Shown: piece by piece, positions 37,715 to 47,289 of the stretch
How the letters are laid out: every line of letters starts with the position of its first letter
How positions within the stretch are numbered: position 1 is the first letter of the stretch
DNA from: Hamiltosporidium tvaerminnensis
Lineage: Eukaryota > Microsporidia > Dubosqiidae
DNA: 64,000 nucleotides
NCBI GenBank assembly: GCA_022605425.2
Contig: CM061252.1
Span: forward strand, 1-64,000
Reading direction: 5' to 3'
The notes under the pieces: model-generated
The model's input: only the letters and a program-made list of their open reading frames with translations
Databases searched by the model: none
What the model was told of the DNA's origin: nothing
Translations under genes and position numbers: made by a program

Positions 37715-38160
37715 AAATCATACTACTTCTATAAATATAGAATCAAAATACAAGCAATATAGTTACTTAGTACAAGTTAATAAAATTAAAATCATACTAC
37801 TTCTATAAATATAGAATCAAAATACAAGCAATATAGTTACTTAGTACAAGTTAATAAAATTAAAATCATACTACTTCTATAAATATAGAATCAAAATACA
37901 AGCAATATAGTTACTTAGTACAAGTTAATAAAATTAAAATCATACTACTTCTATAAATATAGAATCAAAATACAAGCAATATAGTTACTTAGTACAAGTT
38001 AATAAAATTAAAATCATACTACTTCTATAAATATAGAATCAAAATACAAGCAATATAGTTACTTAGTAGAAGTTATTTAAATTAAAATCATACTACTTCT
38101 ATAAATATAGAATCAAAATACAAGCAATATAGTTACTTAGTATAAGTTATTTAATTAAAA
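37715..38160. repeat. 74-bp tandem repeat, six copies, 3' of PIG-V
   Basis: Units begin at 37715, 37789, 37863, 37937, 38011 and 38085 (AAATCATACTACTTC...), followed by a partial unit from 38158. The first four are essentially identical; the last two differ in the tail (TAGAAGTTATTTAAATT, TATAAGTTATTTAATT). The period is 74 bp, with 73 for the last. The array ends 20-25 bp from the stop codon of the minus-strand PIG-V gene, so it would fall in or near its 3' UTR. The near identity suggests recent expansion. Confidence 0.95.
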
Positions 38161-38180
38161 TCATAATATATCTTTATATG

Positions 38181-39290
38181 TTACGCTGGTGGATAATAAG
38201 AACCAAATAAAATGCAATATAAAATACTAAAATTAAAATATCCAAACATAAGTAATAAAAACCACATTTGATCTTTATACTCTTCATATAAAGATACTAG
38301 TGCCCAATAAATAAATGGATTATATGATACAAATCTATAGAACATATTCCAATGTAAAAATAATATAGTAATAATGCATTGTATTACTAATATAAGAACC
38401 AATGCTGTTGTATTTCTCATACGTTGATTAGAATATGATTTGTTCAAAATATTTGTAAAATTATTTTTTAAAAATCTAAAACAAATTATTAAGCAAAATA
38501 CCAAAAAAGGAAATCCAACGAATATATTTGGTATATTTTTCTTAAAAGTATAAAATCTTAAAAATCCTTGTTCCCAATACTTTTTTTGTATGTATGAATA
38601 GGGTATAAATATTATATTTTCTCCTGGATTTATTTTCAGATACCAGTAGCCTTGTACCAATCCAAAAAATATATTTATTAGTAATAAGCCTCCTAGCCAG
38701 TATTTAATGTTTAAAAAAAATACAAATACATTGAATAATACAGCATTTGATCTACACATACCGCACAATCCAAAGAAAAAAAAAGATTTAAAAAAATTTC
38801 TATTTTCTAAAAAGTAAAAACCAATCAAAAATAAAAACATAAAAATACATTCACTATACGTACTGCTATATATGACACTTGCAGGATTAAAAATATAAAA
38901 AATTGAACTTAAAAAAGCCATTCTTTCGTTATATCTTTTAGATGTAATTTTATATAAAATTATTGAATTTAAAATAAAAATTGTGTTGTTTAAAAGTATT
39001 CCAGCACTCAAACAACTTATTTTAAATATTTTTGATATTTCTTTTACCATATAAGGATATAAAGGTAAAAATGCGGTCATATGTTCATTATAATATCCAT
39101 TTTTACATATTTCATTAAAATATAACGCATCCCATCGTAACATAAATTCAAAAATATTATTTTCATCTGCTAAAGAAGTAGATCTATCGTAAGGTGTAAA
39201 TATCAAAGAAGATATATATGTTATACTTAAGTATAATATTCTTGATAAAAAACTTAAGAATATAACCATTTTTATATGATTAGATATCAT
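38181..39290 (-). CDS. GPI18: GPI mannosyltransferase 2 (PIG-V/Gpi18-like)
   Basis: A 369-residue multi-spanning membrane protein of the PIG-V family, which adds the second mannose to the GPI-anchor precursor in the ER lumen using dolichol-phosphate-mannose. Family landmarks: PYDRS (34-38), RWDALYF (52-58) with acidic D54, GYYNEHMTAFLPLYP (65-79), FNPASVIYSSTYSE (134-147), MCRSNAV (178-184), then YSYIQ..YW..GFLRFYTFKKNIPN, and a late RFVSYNPFIYW. Many hydrophobic segments fill the rest. It is shorter than yeast Gpi18 (433 residues). The start is supported by a CCC 9 nt upstream of the ATG (39300-39302 on the + strand as GGG). It lies between two direct copies of the ~730-bp repeat and has a 74-bp tandem array at its 3' end. 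Confidence 0.85.
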   Translation of the reverse strand: MISNHIKMVIFLSFLSRILYLSITYISSLIFTPYDRSTSLADENNIFEFMLRWDALYFNEICKNGYYNEHMTAFLPLYPYMVKEISKIFKISCLSAGILLNNTIFILNSIILYKITSKRYNERMAFLSSIFYIFNPASVIYSSTYSECIFMFLFLIGFYFLENRNFFKSFFFFGLCGMCRSNAVLFNVFVFFLNIKYWLGGLLLINIFFGLVQGYWYLKINPGENIIFIPYSYIQKKYWEQGFLRFYTFKKNIPNIFVGFPFLVFCLIICFRFLKNNFTNILNKSYSNQRMRNTTALVLILVIQCIITILFLHWNMFYRFVSYNPFIYWALVSLYEEYKDQMWFLLLMFGYFNFSILYCILFGSYYPPA

Positions 39291-39502
39291 TTGATTGTAG
39301 GGTTTGGTGTTTGAAAAAAAAAATAGAAAAATAATATATTTGAGTTGTTTCTTAATAAATATTTTGATTTATTTTCGAGTAAACAGTATATGAAAAAAAA
39401 ATATCTTCTACCAGTTAAGTTCTAATAAAGGTTTGATTTACTGTCAAGTACTTTGATATATAAAGAATATATCTTTAAATATTCTATTTCTACATATATT
39501 AA

Positions 39503-40225
39503 GTGGAGGGAGGATAACCACATAAAAACTTTCTGCTTGGCAATGAGTGTGGGAAACTGGTGTGAGGTCATTATATGGATTACATGGGAATAAAACCACA
39601 CTACATTTTTGGTTGTTAAATGGAAATTGTTATGATGAGGAGAATCTAAGAAATGGAGAAACTTTTTCTACAAATTTATTTGTAGTTTTTTATGTAACCG
39701 AATTGCAGACCGCAGCTGAATTTGTAGGTAATCGCCATGTAAAAGCATGGAAACCTAGCCTTGCTCACTCGGGTTAGAAGACTTAGCGCCTGGGAGATAT
39801 AAAAATCAAACCCATTAAAAGCCTGGAAAGCTAAGTAGCAGGTTATACCTGTTGGTATGACATTGTACTGTCTAGGTGGACCCCATGTAAATCTCTTGAA
39901 TATATCTATAGTTATAAGTTTGTCATGTTCCGTAGGTTTGAAGTAAGCAGGAATGCTGAATAGTCTTGGGGGAACCCAGGTGGGCTTCGGCCTTCGATCA
40001 CACTCCATGCAATGGACATTAACGAACTCCGGGCAACTGGCTCGCCGATTAATTAGGTTCTACACACCTGGTAGATGAAAGGCTTTGGGACGTAGGTATC
40101 GCAGGGGTTACCGATGGAGTGTTGGGGTAGCAGTTAATTATGTTAAACCTAGAACGGTGTTAATGCATGAAAACAAATATAACACTTGCCACTATTTTAA
40201 AAAGATGTAATACTTTTGAATAAAA
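39503..40225 (+). mobile_element. ~730-bp SINE-like repeat, copy B
   Basis: Collinear with copy A over its whole length, same orientation. Hairpins readable here: CTACAAA/TTTGTAG with a 4-nt loop (39668-39685), CCATG/CATGG (39735-39750), CTTAGC/GCTAAG (39782-39835), CAGG/CCTG (39839-39851), CTTGGG-GGAA-CCCAGG (39965-39980), GGGC-TTCG-GCCT (39982-39993, a C(UUCG)G tetraloop) and GGTA/TACC (40095-40112). The 3' end is A/T-rich (TTTTGAATAAAAAATTT). No clear target-site duplication is visible. A 76-residue frame (39547-39777) is probably not a gene, because its N-terminal half is not shared with copy A. Confidence 0.8.
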
Positions 40226-40458
40226 AATTTTAAAATAGAAATAAAATAGAAAATATAAATTTTATCTTTAATTTTTCAAAATCGAATTTAATTAAAATGG
40301 ATTAAAATAGAAAATATTAACTTTATCTGTAGAAATATTTAAAATAGAAGTTAATTAGAATAGAATTTAATTAAAATAAAAAATAAAAAATATAAAATTG
40401 ATTTCATCAGTAAAATAAAATATAAAAATAGAAAATAAGAATAAATGAGAAACATAAT

Positions 40459-41709
40459 TTATTCAACTTTCTTCATTTCACTTTCAATCAAACAAAGTCT
40501 CTCTACCAACGTAGGATGAGAATGGTAATAAACAGAATACCAATTATCAGGACACAAATTACTTTTATTTTCCTTATGTATTTTAATAAGTCCATTTTTT
40601 AAACTTTCTCCAAATCCTTTTTTTACTGCAAAAACATCTGCCTGTCTTTCCATTACTCTTGTAAAATAATTCTGTAAAGGTGTTAAAACAATACCAAGGA
40701 AATTAGAAATAAAACTAAAATAAATCAATGTTACAATCATTGGAACATTTGTAGTTTTAAAAACCATTTCATTAAATTTTGTATCTTTAACTACAAAATT
40801 AAAAGCATAAATATAAAAAAATTGCATAAACAATCCAAATAGAATTTGTTTCAATGTATGAGAAAAATGCCAATGACCAAACTCATGTGCCAATACAGCA
40901 ACTATTTCATCTTCATTTAACTGAGATAAAAGTGTATCATACAATACAACTCTCTTTTCTTTTGTAATACCAACAAAATATGCATTAGAATGTCCACTTC
41001 TTTTAGATCCGTCCACAGTCAAAATCTTTTTTGCTTTAAATCCTACTTCTTCTGCCAATTTTTCAATTTTAGATTTTAAATCCCCTTCAGGAAGTTCTTG
41101 AAATTTATTAAAAAGTGGTTGAATTAAAATAGGATATGCAATAACCATTATAAGTTGAAAAACAGAAAGAAATGTCCATAAATATAAATAAAAAGATTTA
41201 GGAAATAAATCAATTATATAAAGCATACCATATACAACAAATCCAATCAACACAATAATAATAATTGTACTTTTTAAAAAATCCATAAAAAATATTTTTA
41301 AGGTACTTTTGTTAAACCCATGTTTCTCTTCAATATAGAAAGTATAAAACAAATCCATTGGTAATTCTAAAATACGAGAAATATTTATAACAAAAATCAT
41401 ATAAATTACCTGTTGAATTACAGATTTCAAACCTGGAAAAGTACTTTCTAAATAGAAATATAAACCAAGAAGTAAACTCCATTTTACTACAAAAATATTT
41501 CTTAAATATCCTATTATTTCATTGAAAATAGAAAAATACAATTTGTCTGAATTATACAATTTCATTTTTTCAAATTCTTCATCTGTTACTATTTTTTTTG
41601 TCATATCTGTTTGTTCAGATGTTATAAGTTTTGAAAGTTGTCTTGCTTTTAAAATTATTTCTACGTTGAAAGAAATAAAAAATCCTATTAGAATTGTTTT
41701 ATCTAACAT
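40459..41709 (-). CDS. STE24: CAAX prenyl protease Ste24 (M48 zinc metalloprotease)
   Basis: A 416-residue integral membrane metalloprotease of the ER and inner nuclear membrane that removes the AAX tripeptide from prenylated proteins. The zinc site HEFGH is at 275-279 within AVLAHEFGHWHFSHT, and the third ligand is probably E354 in RVMERQADVFA. Other family marks: DGSKRSGHSNAYFVG (233-247), VVLYDTLL (254-261) and HSHPTLVERL (396-405). N-terminal hydrophobic segments and paired segments around 290-345 fit the multi-span barrel architecture. Length is slightly below yeast Ste24 (453). CCC directly abuts the ATG (41710-41712). A 70-bp tandem array starts about 30 bp upstream and may lie in the promoter. 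Confidence 0.95.
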   Translation of the reverse strand: MLDKTILIGFFISFNVEIILKARQLSKLITSEQTDMTKKIVTDEEFEKMKLYNSDKLYFSIFNEIIGYLRNIFVVKWSLLLGLYFYLESTFPGLKSVIQQVIYMIFVINISRILELPMDLFYTFYIEEKHGFNKSTLKIFFMDFLKSTIIIIVLIGFVVYGMLYIIDLFPKSFYLYLWTFLSVFQLIMVIAYPILIQPLFNKFQELPEGDLKSKIEKLAEEVGFKAKKILTVDGSKRSGHSNAYFVGITKEKRVVLYDTLLSQLNEDEIVAVLAHEFGHWHFSHTLKQILFGLFMQFFYIYAFNFVVKDTKFNEMVFKTTNVPMIVTLIYFSFISNFLGIVLTPLQNYFTRVMERQADVFAVKKGFGESLKNGLIKIHKENKSNLCPDNWYSVYYHSHPTLVERLCLIESEMKKVE

Positions 41710-41740
41710 GGGTTGATATTTAGGGTAAAATAAATAAATA

Positions 41741-42195
41741 AAAAATTAAGGGTTTTGATTTGAAGGGATATGGGTAGAAGAAATTTAATTTAAATAGAGA
41801 AGTGATATTTAAAAATTAAGGGTTTTGATTTGAAGGGATATGGGTAGAAGAAATTTAATTTAAATAGAGAAGTGATATTTAAAAATTAAGGGTTTTGATT
41901 TGAAGGGATATGGGTAGAAGAAATTTAATTTAAATAGAGAAGTGATATTTAAAAATTAAGGGTTTTGATTTGAAGGGATATGGGTAGAAGAAATTTAATT
42001 TAAATAGAGAAGTGATATTTAAAAATTAAGGGTTTTGATTTGAAGGGATATGGGTAGAAGAAATTTAATTTAAATAGAGAAGTGATATTTAAAAATTAAG
42101 GGTTTTGATTTGAAGGGATATGGGTAGAAGAAATTTAATTTAAATAGAGAAGTGATATTTAAAAATTAAGGGTTTTGATTTGAAGGGATATGGTA
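41741..42195. repeat. 70-bp tandem repeat, six full units plus partial, 5' of STE24
   Basis: Units start at 41741, 41811, 41881, 41951, 42021, 42091 and 42161 (partial), each beginning AAAAATTAAGGGTTTTGATT and containing GAAGGGATATGGGTAGAAG. The units look identical. On the STE24 coding strand each unit contributes several CCC runs (CCCATATCCC and ACCC), similar to the start-site signal. The array reaches to within about 30 bp of the ATG. Confidence 0.97.
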
Positions 42196-42350
42196 TGGAA
42201 GGGATAGAAGGGAATAATTTAATTTAAAAAAATAAATATAATTTAAGAGTAGATGGGATGGAAAGGATAGAAGGGAATAATTTAATTTAAAAAAATAAAT
42301 ATAATTTAAGAGTAGATGGTATGGAAGGACAGAAGGGAATAATTTAATTT
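42190..42350. repeat. ~64-bp tandem repeat, about 2.5 units
   Basis: Directly follows the 70-bp array. GGATAGAAGGGAATAATTTA recurs at about 42199 and 42263, with a third variant (GGACAGAAGGGAATAATTTA) near 42327. Each is followed by an A/T tail and AGAGTAGATGG. The purine-rich, GGG-bearing + strand continues the bias of the neighbouring array. Confidence 0.85.
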
Positions 42351-42359
42351 TTATAAAGT

Positions 42360-44640
42360 TTAGAAGATAAAAAAGGGTGGAAGGAAGGGAATTTTAAAGT
42401 TATATTTAAAAGAAACATAATTTAATTTTATAATGGATATTGGTAGATGCAATTAAATTTAATTTAAAAAAGTGTTATTTAAAAGAGTTTATAGAATAGA
42501 AACGTAATTCGGTTTGAAAATGGAATGGAAAATTTTAATGTAAGAATTTCTAAAACTATTATACTTTATTGAATAACAAGAGAGAAATTCTTTCACAAAA
42601 AAATTTAATAAAAAAAATAATTGAATTGAATTATTGACAAAATAAGAAAAATAATTATATTTAAAACTTGAAATGAACACTAGATTGGAATGGAGAAAAA
42701 GGAATTTACGTATATTAGTTTGTAAAAATATATATATTTTTAATTTATAATTGATTCTATTCAAATATGATTTACGTTGAATTCAATTATTGTATAGCTA
42801 TCAGTAATTTTATATTTTAATTATACTTTGTTTTAATAGACACCATAATGAAGAGTTTAGTATACAATATACATCCCTCAAATAAATATAAATTCAAGTC
42901 TTCAAAACGAAATGGTGGAATATTTATGCAGAAATCCTTAAGGTATTCAGAAGTAAGTGTTTATATTCGAATAAATATTATTATTAAAATATGGAATAAT
43001 AACAGGATTATTTTGTGGTAAAATCAAGTAAGAAAGTAAAAAGATGGTTTTATTTTCTTGAAAAAGATACCCCTTGAATTATTGAAACATGAATTAACAA
43101 AGTATGATTTTACTAGCCAATGAGTTGGGTCTTATTTATAAGTTTATTATAGACATAAATTCACTTAAATTTTAGTCTTCGGATTATATTTACTTCATTA
43201 AAATGTCTCGAGAGTTAAAAAAACATTGGAATTTACAAACAAATTTCTTTGTATTTCTCATATCTTTTGACTATTTTATGATAAAATTTTAAGAGTTTAT
43301 CTAAAAGTGTTTAAAAAAGGAGATTTTTGAGAAAAAATTTACAAAAGAAAAAGTTTTAAATTTATTTTTATAATTTTATAAGAGTCTTCCATCTTAAGAA
43401 TTTATTACTTCTTAAAAATTATTCGAAAATTTATTTTCACTTTTTTTACTTTAATAAACCTTATAACCAAATGTTAACTGAAACGAAACAAAAAATATTT
43501 ACAAATGTATTTTTATAACTAAACTATCAAAGTTTTTATTAATAATCTATAATAGTAAATGTAATTCATACTACATAGAGGTACAAGAGGAATGGAATAA
43601 CTAAGTATTAATTTATTTTTTTTTGATTTAAAACGTTTCATTTATTCTACCAAAAACAAAATTAGTGACGAGTCAAACAACTAATATTCTGACTAGACTG
43701 GTGACTTTATTTGGAAACACTTACCTAGATGATATTATAAGTAAATATTATAAACTTAAATTTAAAAAAATTACAAAAAAAATACAAATTTAGGTACAAA
43801 TTCATATGAAAATAAACTTTAAATTTAAAAATTATAAAATAAATACAAATTTAGGTACAAATTCATATGAAAATATCAAAAAAAAATGTGAATTATTTTT
43901 TATTTTTCTTAAAATAGTAATGTAATTAAAAAAACACCAAATTTTAACAAAATAAGGATTTCTATATATGTCATAGAAAGAGATTAGAGACACTAAAACC
44001 TTATACTTCTATAACACATAGAAGATAATGAGGTAAGAAGTATTAAAAAAACAAAAATTAAAGTTATTTATTTGTAAAGTATGAAATAATCAAAATGAAA
44101 GTTTTTATAGAAATATTGAAAAAACAAGTGACTAATATAAAAGAAGAGACTAATACAACTCGAGGGATGGTAAGAAGAACAGACAAAATAGTAAGAAATA
44201 AGTCAGTATTTAAAAATTTTTATTTTACTGATTATTTATTTTGTAAGAATAGCTATAAAATTCCCTTTCTTCTTATCTTATAAATATTATTTTTATTGTA
44301 TTATTGTATTTACGTTCAGAAATTGATTATAAATTATTTTAGTATTTCAAACAGAAAAAAATAAAAAAAGATGTTTTTTTTCTTTATTTTTTTATTCTTT
44401 TATCAAAAAATAAAATAATTATTAAATATACAATCTCTATTTCAATAAATTTATCATATTTAATTTTCTATCTAAAATAAATATATTTATGTATCAAAGA
44501 CTAAAGAAATTATTTTAATTATAAAAAATTTAGAGGTTTTTAAAGACCATAGTGTCTCATATCTAATTAGTTTGTATTTATTCTTTTGATGAACTTTTTT
44601 TAAATATTATTTTAAGTCTAAATAATTCTTAAAATAAAAG
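42360..44640. other. Gene-free AT-rich intergenic DNA
   Basis: No supported gene. A direct duplication of about 65-70 bp occurs at 43780-43880 (TACAAATTTAGGTACAAATT twice). A 62-residue frame at 44095-44283 lacks a domain and a CCC start signal, so it is not called. Confidence 0.5.
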
Positions 44641-44885
44641 ACTTTTAAATTGAATTATTAAGTAATCTATAAGTGATATATTAGTGATTAAATATAATAA
44701 TGTATAAGTAATCTGTTAGTAATTAATATTTAATTCAATAGAATAATGTAAAAGTAATTCATAAGTAATCTATAAGTTTTTACTTATAGAATAAAATAAA
44801 AAGTAATTCATAAGAATACAATAAGAATTATAAGTAATTCATAAGTAATCTAGAAGTAATCTATAAAGTAATGTAAAAGTAGAGA
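44640..44885. repeat. Degenerate TAAGTAATCTATAAG/TAATTCATAAG repeat, 3' of SPT4
   Basis: Variants of AAGTAATCTATAAGTAATTC recur many times without a strict period, immediately downstream of the minus-strand SPT4 gene. Low-complexity sequence, likely within or near its 3' UTR. Confidence 0.7.
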
Positions 44886-44931
44886 AATTTAAAAAATATA
44901 AACTTTAATCAAAAACAAGAAATACAAAGAA

Positions 44932-45285
44932 TTATAGTTTAAACGGTTTATCTCTTGGATAATAAACTCTTCCATTTTGTTCAATTTTATTAATAAATTC
45001 ATCTGGTAGTATTCCATCAACAGTTATAGCATATAACCCAGGTTTATAAGAATTTATTCTTTGCCATTTTGCTACCCAACTTTTTTCTGGTTTCAATGTT
45101 CCAATCATTCCTTTATAACGGTCACTGACACATTCTATAACGTTTTCGTGGTTGTTTTTTAAATTTAAAAATTCGCAATTCTCACATCCGTCTCTTCTAA
45201 ATAGATTTGATTGTTTTATTTGTGAACAGTTCATACACGCTTTTAGTTTTTGTTTTCTTGTTGGTGGAGCACGATTTGTCTGCAT
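44932..45285 (-). CDS. SPT4: Transcription elongation factor Spt4
   Basis: A 117-residue protein matching Spt4, the zinc-binding partner of Spt5 in the DSIF elongation complex that travels with RNA polymerase. The four-cysteine zinc site is C17-x2-C20 and C34-x2-C37 (LKACMNC and DGCENC), followed by the family signature PEKSWVAKWQRINSYKPGLY (66-85) and AITVDGILP. Length is typical (yeast 102). A CCC 4 nt upstream of the ATG (45290-45292) supports the start. It is divergent to the PIS1-like gene across a 0.75-kb region full of GGGTGTTAATA repeats. Confidence 0.95.
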   Translation of the reverse strand: MQTNRAPPTRKQKLKACMNCSQIKQSNLFRRDGCENCEFLNLKNNHENVIECVSDRYKGMIGTLKPEKSWVAKWQRINSYKPGLYAITVDGILPDEFINKIEQNGRVYYPRDKPFKL

Positions 45286-45930
45286 TGAAGGGTGTTAATA
45301 TCAATGATTTTTAAAGGAGAAAGTAATAGGTGTTATTTTATAGTAGTAATGATATAGGGGTGTTAATATCAATGATTTTTAAAGGAGAAAGTAATAGGTG
45401 TTATTTTATAGTAGTAATGATATAGGGGTGTTAATATCAAAGATGTGTGTAAGAGGTGTTAGTATGACAACTTGTTAATTAAAGGGGGTATAATTAAAAT
45501 GTTATTAAGGGGTATTAAATAAATACATATGAATAAAGGGTGTTTTTTATTATACCAATAATTAAAAGGGTGTTTTTTATAATACCAATTCATAAAGGGT
45601 ATTAATGAGATTACTTATAATTAAAAGGGTGTTAATAACACTACAGTTAATAAGAGGGTGTTAATAATAATATATATCAATAAAAGGGTGTTAATAAGAT
45701 TTCTTATAATTAAAGGGTGTTAATAAGACTACAGTTAATAAGAGGGTATTAATAATAATATATATAATTAAAAGGGTGTTAATAAGATTACTTATAATTA
45801 AAGGGTGTTAATAACACTACCGTTTATAAGAGGGTGTTAATAATAATATATATCAATAAAAGGGTGTTAATAAGATTTCTTATAATTAAAGGGTGTTAAT
45901 AACCCTACTGTTAATAAAAGGTGTTAATAT
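45286..45930. repeat. GGGTGTTAATA minisatellite between SPT4 and PIS1-like gene
   Basis: The left part is two 68-bp units (GGTGTTAATATCAATGATTT at 45291 and 45359, third start at 45427). After about 45480 it becomes irregular 30-40-bp units built on AAAGGGTGTTAATAA with variable spacers (ATATATCAATA, GATTTCTTATAATT, CACTACAGTTAATAAG). All copies have GGGTGTT on the + strand, so the C-rich face lies on the sense strand of SPT4. Confidence 0.9.
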
Positions 45931-46034
45931 CAGCATCTTTTATTAGAACTCCTATTCAAACCCTTTATTTATGTTACCTAATCAAATCCCTTTTCTACTT
46001 AAAAAATTTAAAAATATTTTTTTTAAAAAAACCC

Positions 46035-46619
46035 ATGAAATATTCCGCATTATTTTTTATTCCCAATTTAATTTGTTATCTAAGATTTATTTTATTAATT
46101 GTAGCAATATTCTTTGAAAAAAGTACTTTTATATTATTTTACAGTATTTCTGCTATTCTTGATGCATTAGATGGTTACTCAGCAAGAAAACTTAACCAAT
46201 GCACATTACTAGGTTCTATACTTGACATGGCAATAGACAGAATATCAACAGTAATAATACTTATAAAAATAGGTAATAATATACCTACTCTAACACCATA
46301 TCTAAGTGTATGTATTAGTATAGATTTATTATCTCATTTTTTACATTTTAGTTCTTCTTTACTTCAAAGTATTCATCATAAAAGTTGTAAATCTAAAATT
46401 TTAGAAATTTATTATCGAAGACGTATTTTATTTTTAATTTGTTTTTTTGTTGAAATGTTTTATATTTGTTGTTATTGTACTTCATTTATAAGTCGAATGT
46501 ATTTTTTTTGTATTTTTTTTGGTATTTTTTGGATTTTAAAAACTTTTTTACATTTTATTCAAATGATAAATGCATTAAAAGAATTGGCAATAATAAGTAA
46601 GCAGAAGAAAAAGAAGTAG
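46035..46619 (+). CDS. PIS1: CDP-alcohol phosphatidyltransferase, probable phosphatidylinositol synthase
   Basis: 194 residues from the ATG at 46035, which I prefer because CCC abuts it (46032-46034); a longer frame would need a GTG at 45921. The CDP-alcohol phosphotransferase signature is complete: D43-A-L-D46-G47-Y-S-A50-R51, eight residues, G60-S-I-L-D64-M-A-I-D68. These acidic residues bind the metal ions that activate CDP-diacylglycerol. NLICYLRF near the N terminus and the small size (yeast Pis1 is 220) favour phosphatidylinositol synthase over cardiolipin or PGP synthases. That substrate choice is inferred from length and N-terminal similarity. Several hydrophobic segments are present and the C terminus is a Lys tail. 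A phosphatidylinositol supply would feed the GPI pathway in which PIG-V acts. Confidence 0.85.
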   Translation: MKYSALFFIPNLICYLRFILLIVAIFFEKSTFILFYSISAILDALDGYSARKLNQCTLLGSILDMAIDRISTVIILIKIGNNIPTLTPYLSVCISIDLLSHFLHFSSSLLQSIHHKSCKSKILEIYYRRRILFLICFFVEMFYICCYCTSFISRMYFFCIFFGIFWILKTFLHFIQMINALKELAIISKQKKKK

Positions 46620-46875
46620 AATGTAATTAAAGAGTGGTAGTTGTAATTAAGTATTAGCATTGGTATTAAAATTTAAGTAATTGATTAGTATTAGTAATTA
46701 ATTATTAGTATTAGTATTAGTATTTAAGTAATTGATTAGTATGTATTAGTATTGGTATTTAAGTATTAGTATTAAAGTATTAGTATCTATTAGTATTTAA
46801 GTATTGGTATTAGTATTAGTATCTATTAGTATTAGTATTTATGTATTAGTATTAGTATTAGTATTAAAGGGTAAA
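46620..46875. repeat. TAGTAT/TTAAGTAT microsatellite 3' of PIS1-like gene
   Basis: Imperfect runs of TTAGTATTAGTATTAGTATT and TTTAAGTATTAGTA begin a few bases after the stop codon. Probably within the 3' UTR. Confidence 0.85.
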
Positions 46876-46879
46876 TAAT

Positions 46880-47285
46880 TAATTCTTTTGGTTAAAAATT
46901 AATATTTTTTTTAAGTCAAGTTTGTAGTAATAAAATTCTTTTTTAAATAATTTATTTATATTTTATATTCATTTAATATTTTAAATATTTAAATGTTTAA
47001 ATTATTAGAATTCATATATTTTTTATACTTTTTAATAATTTATTTATATTTAAATATTTAAAATATTTTAATTCTAAGTGTTTATTTCTGTAGATTTATT
47101 TTTTAGAAATAATTATAAGAAATAATTTTTAGAAAATTAAAGTTTTTTTTAATTTTTAATAAATAAATCTACAGAAATAAAAATATCAAGAATATAAAAT
47201 ATTTTACTTTTTATATTTTCTATAAAAAATATTTCTACTGTCTGATACATGATAAACTAATTTAAACTTATTAATACTTTCTAAC
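46880..47285. other. AT-rich intergenic DNA with a 20-bp perfect inverted repeat
   Basis: TTTATTTCTGTAGATTTATT at 47081-47100 is exactly reverse-complementary to 47162-47181, with a 61-nt loop. The rest is featureless A/T. The stem could fold as a hairpin in RNA or be a remnant of a short inverted-repeat element. Confidence 0.6.
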
Positions 47286-47289
47286 TCTT

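Noticed and set aside
39503-40225. rRNA fragment or HDV-like ribozyme identity for the repeat
   Set aside because: Tetraloop hairpins suggested rRNA, but I could not match any known rRNA core segment, and no HDV-type double pseudoknot is evident at the 5' end.
37715-42195. CRISPR-like arrays
   Set aside because: The 74-bp and 70-bp units are contiguous tandem repeats with no unique spacers, in a eukaryotic chromosome.
45921-46034. Longer PIS1-like protein starting at a GTG
   Set aside because: The extension lies in the GGGTGTTAATA repeat and begins with a non-ATG codon; the ATG at 46035 has CCC directly before it and leaves the domain complete.
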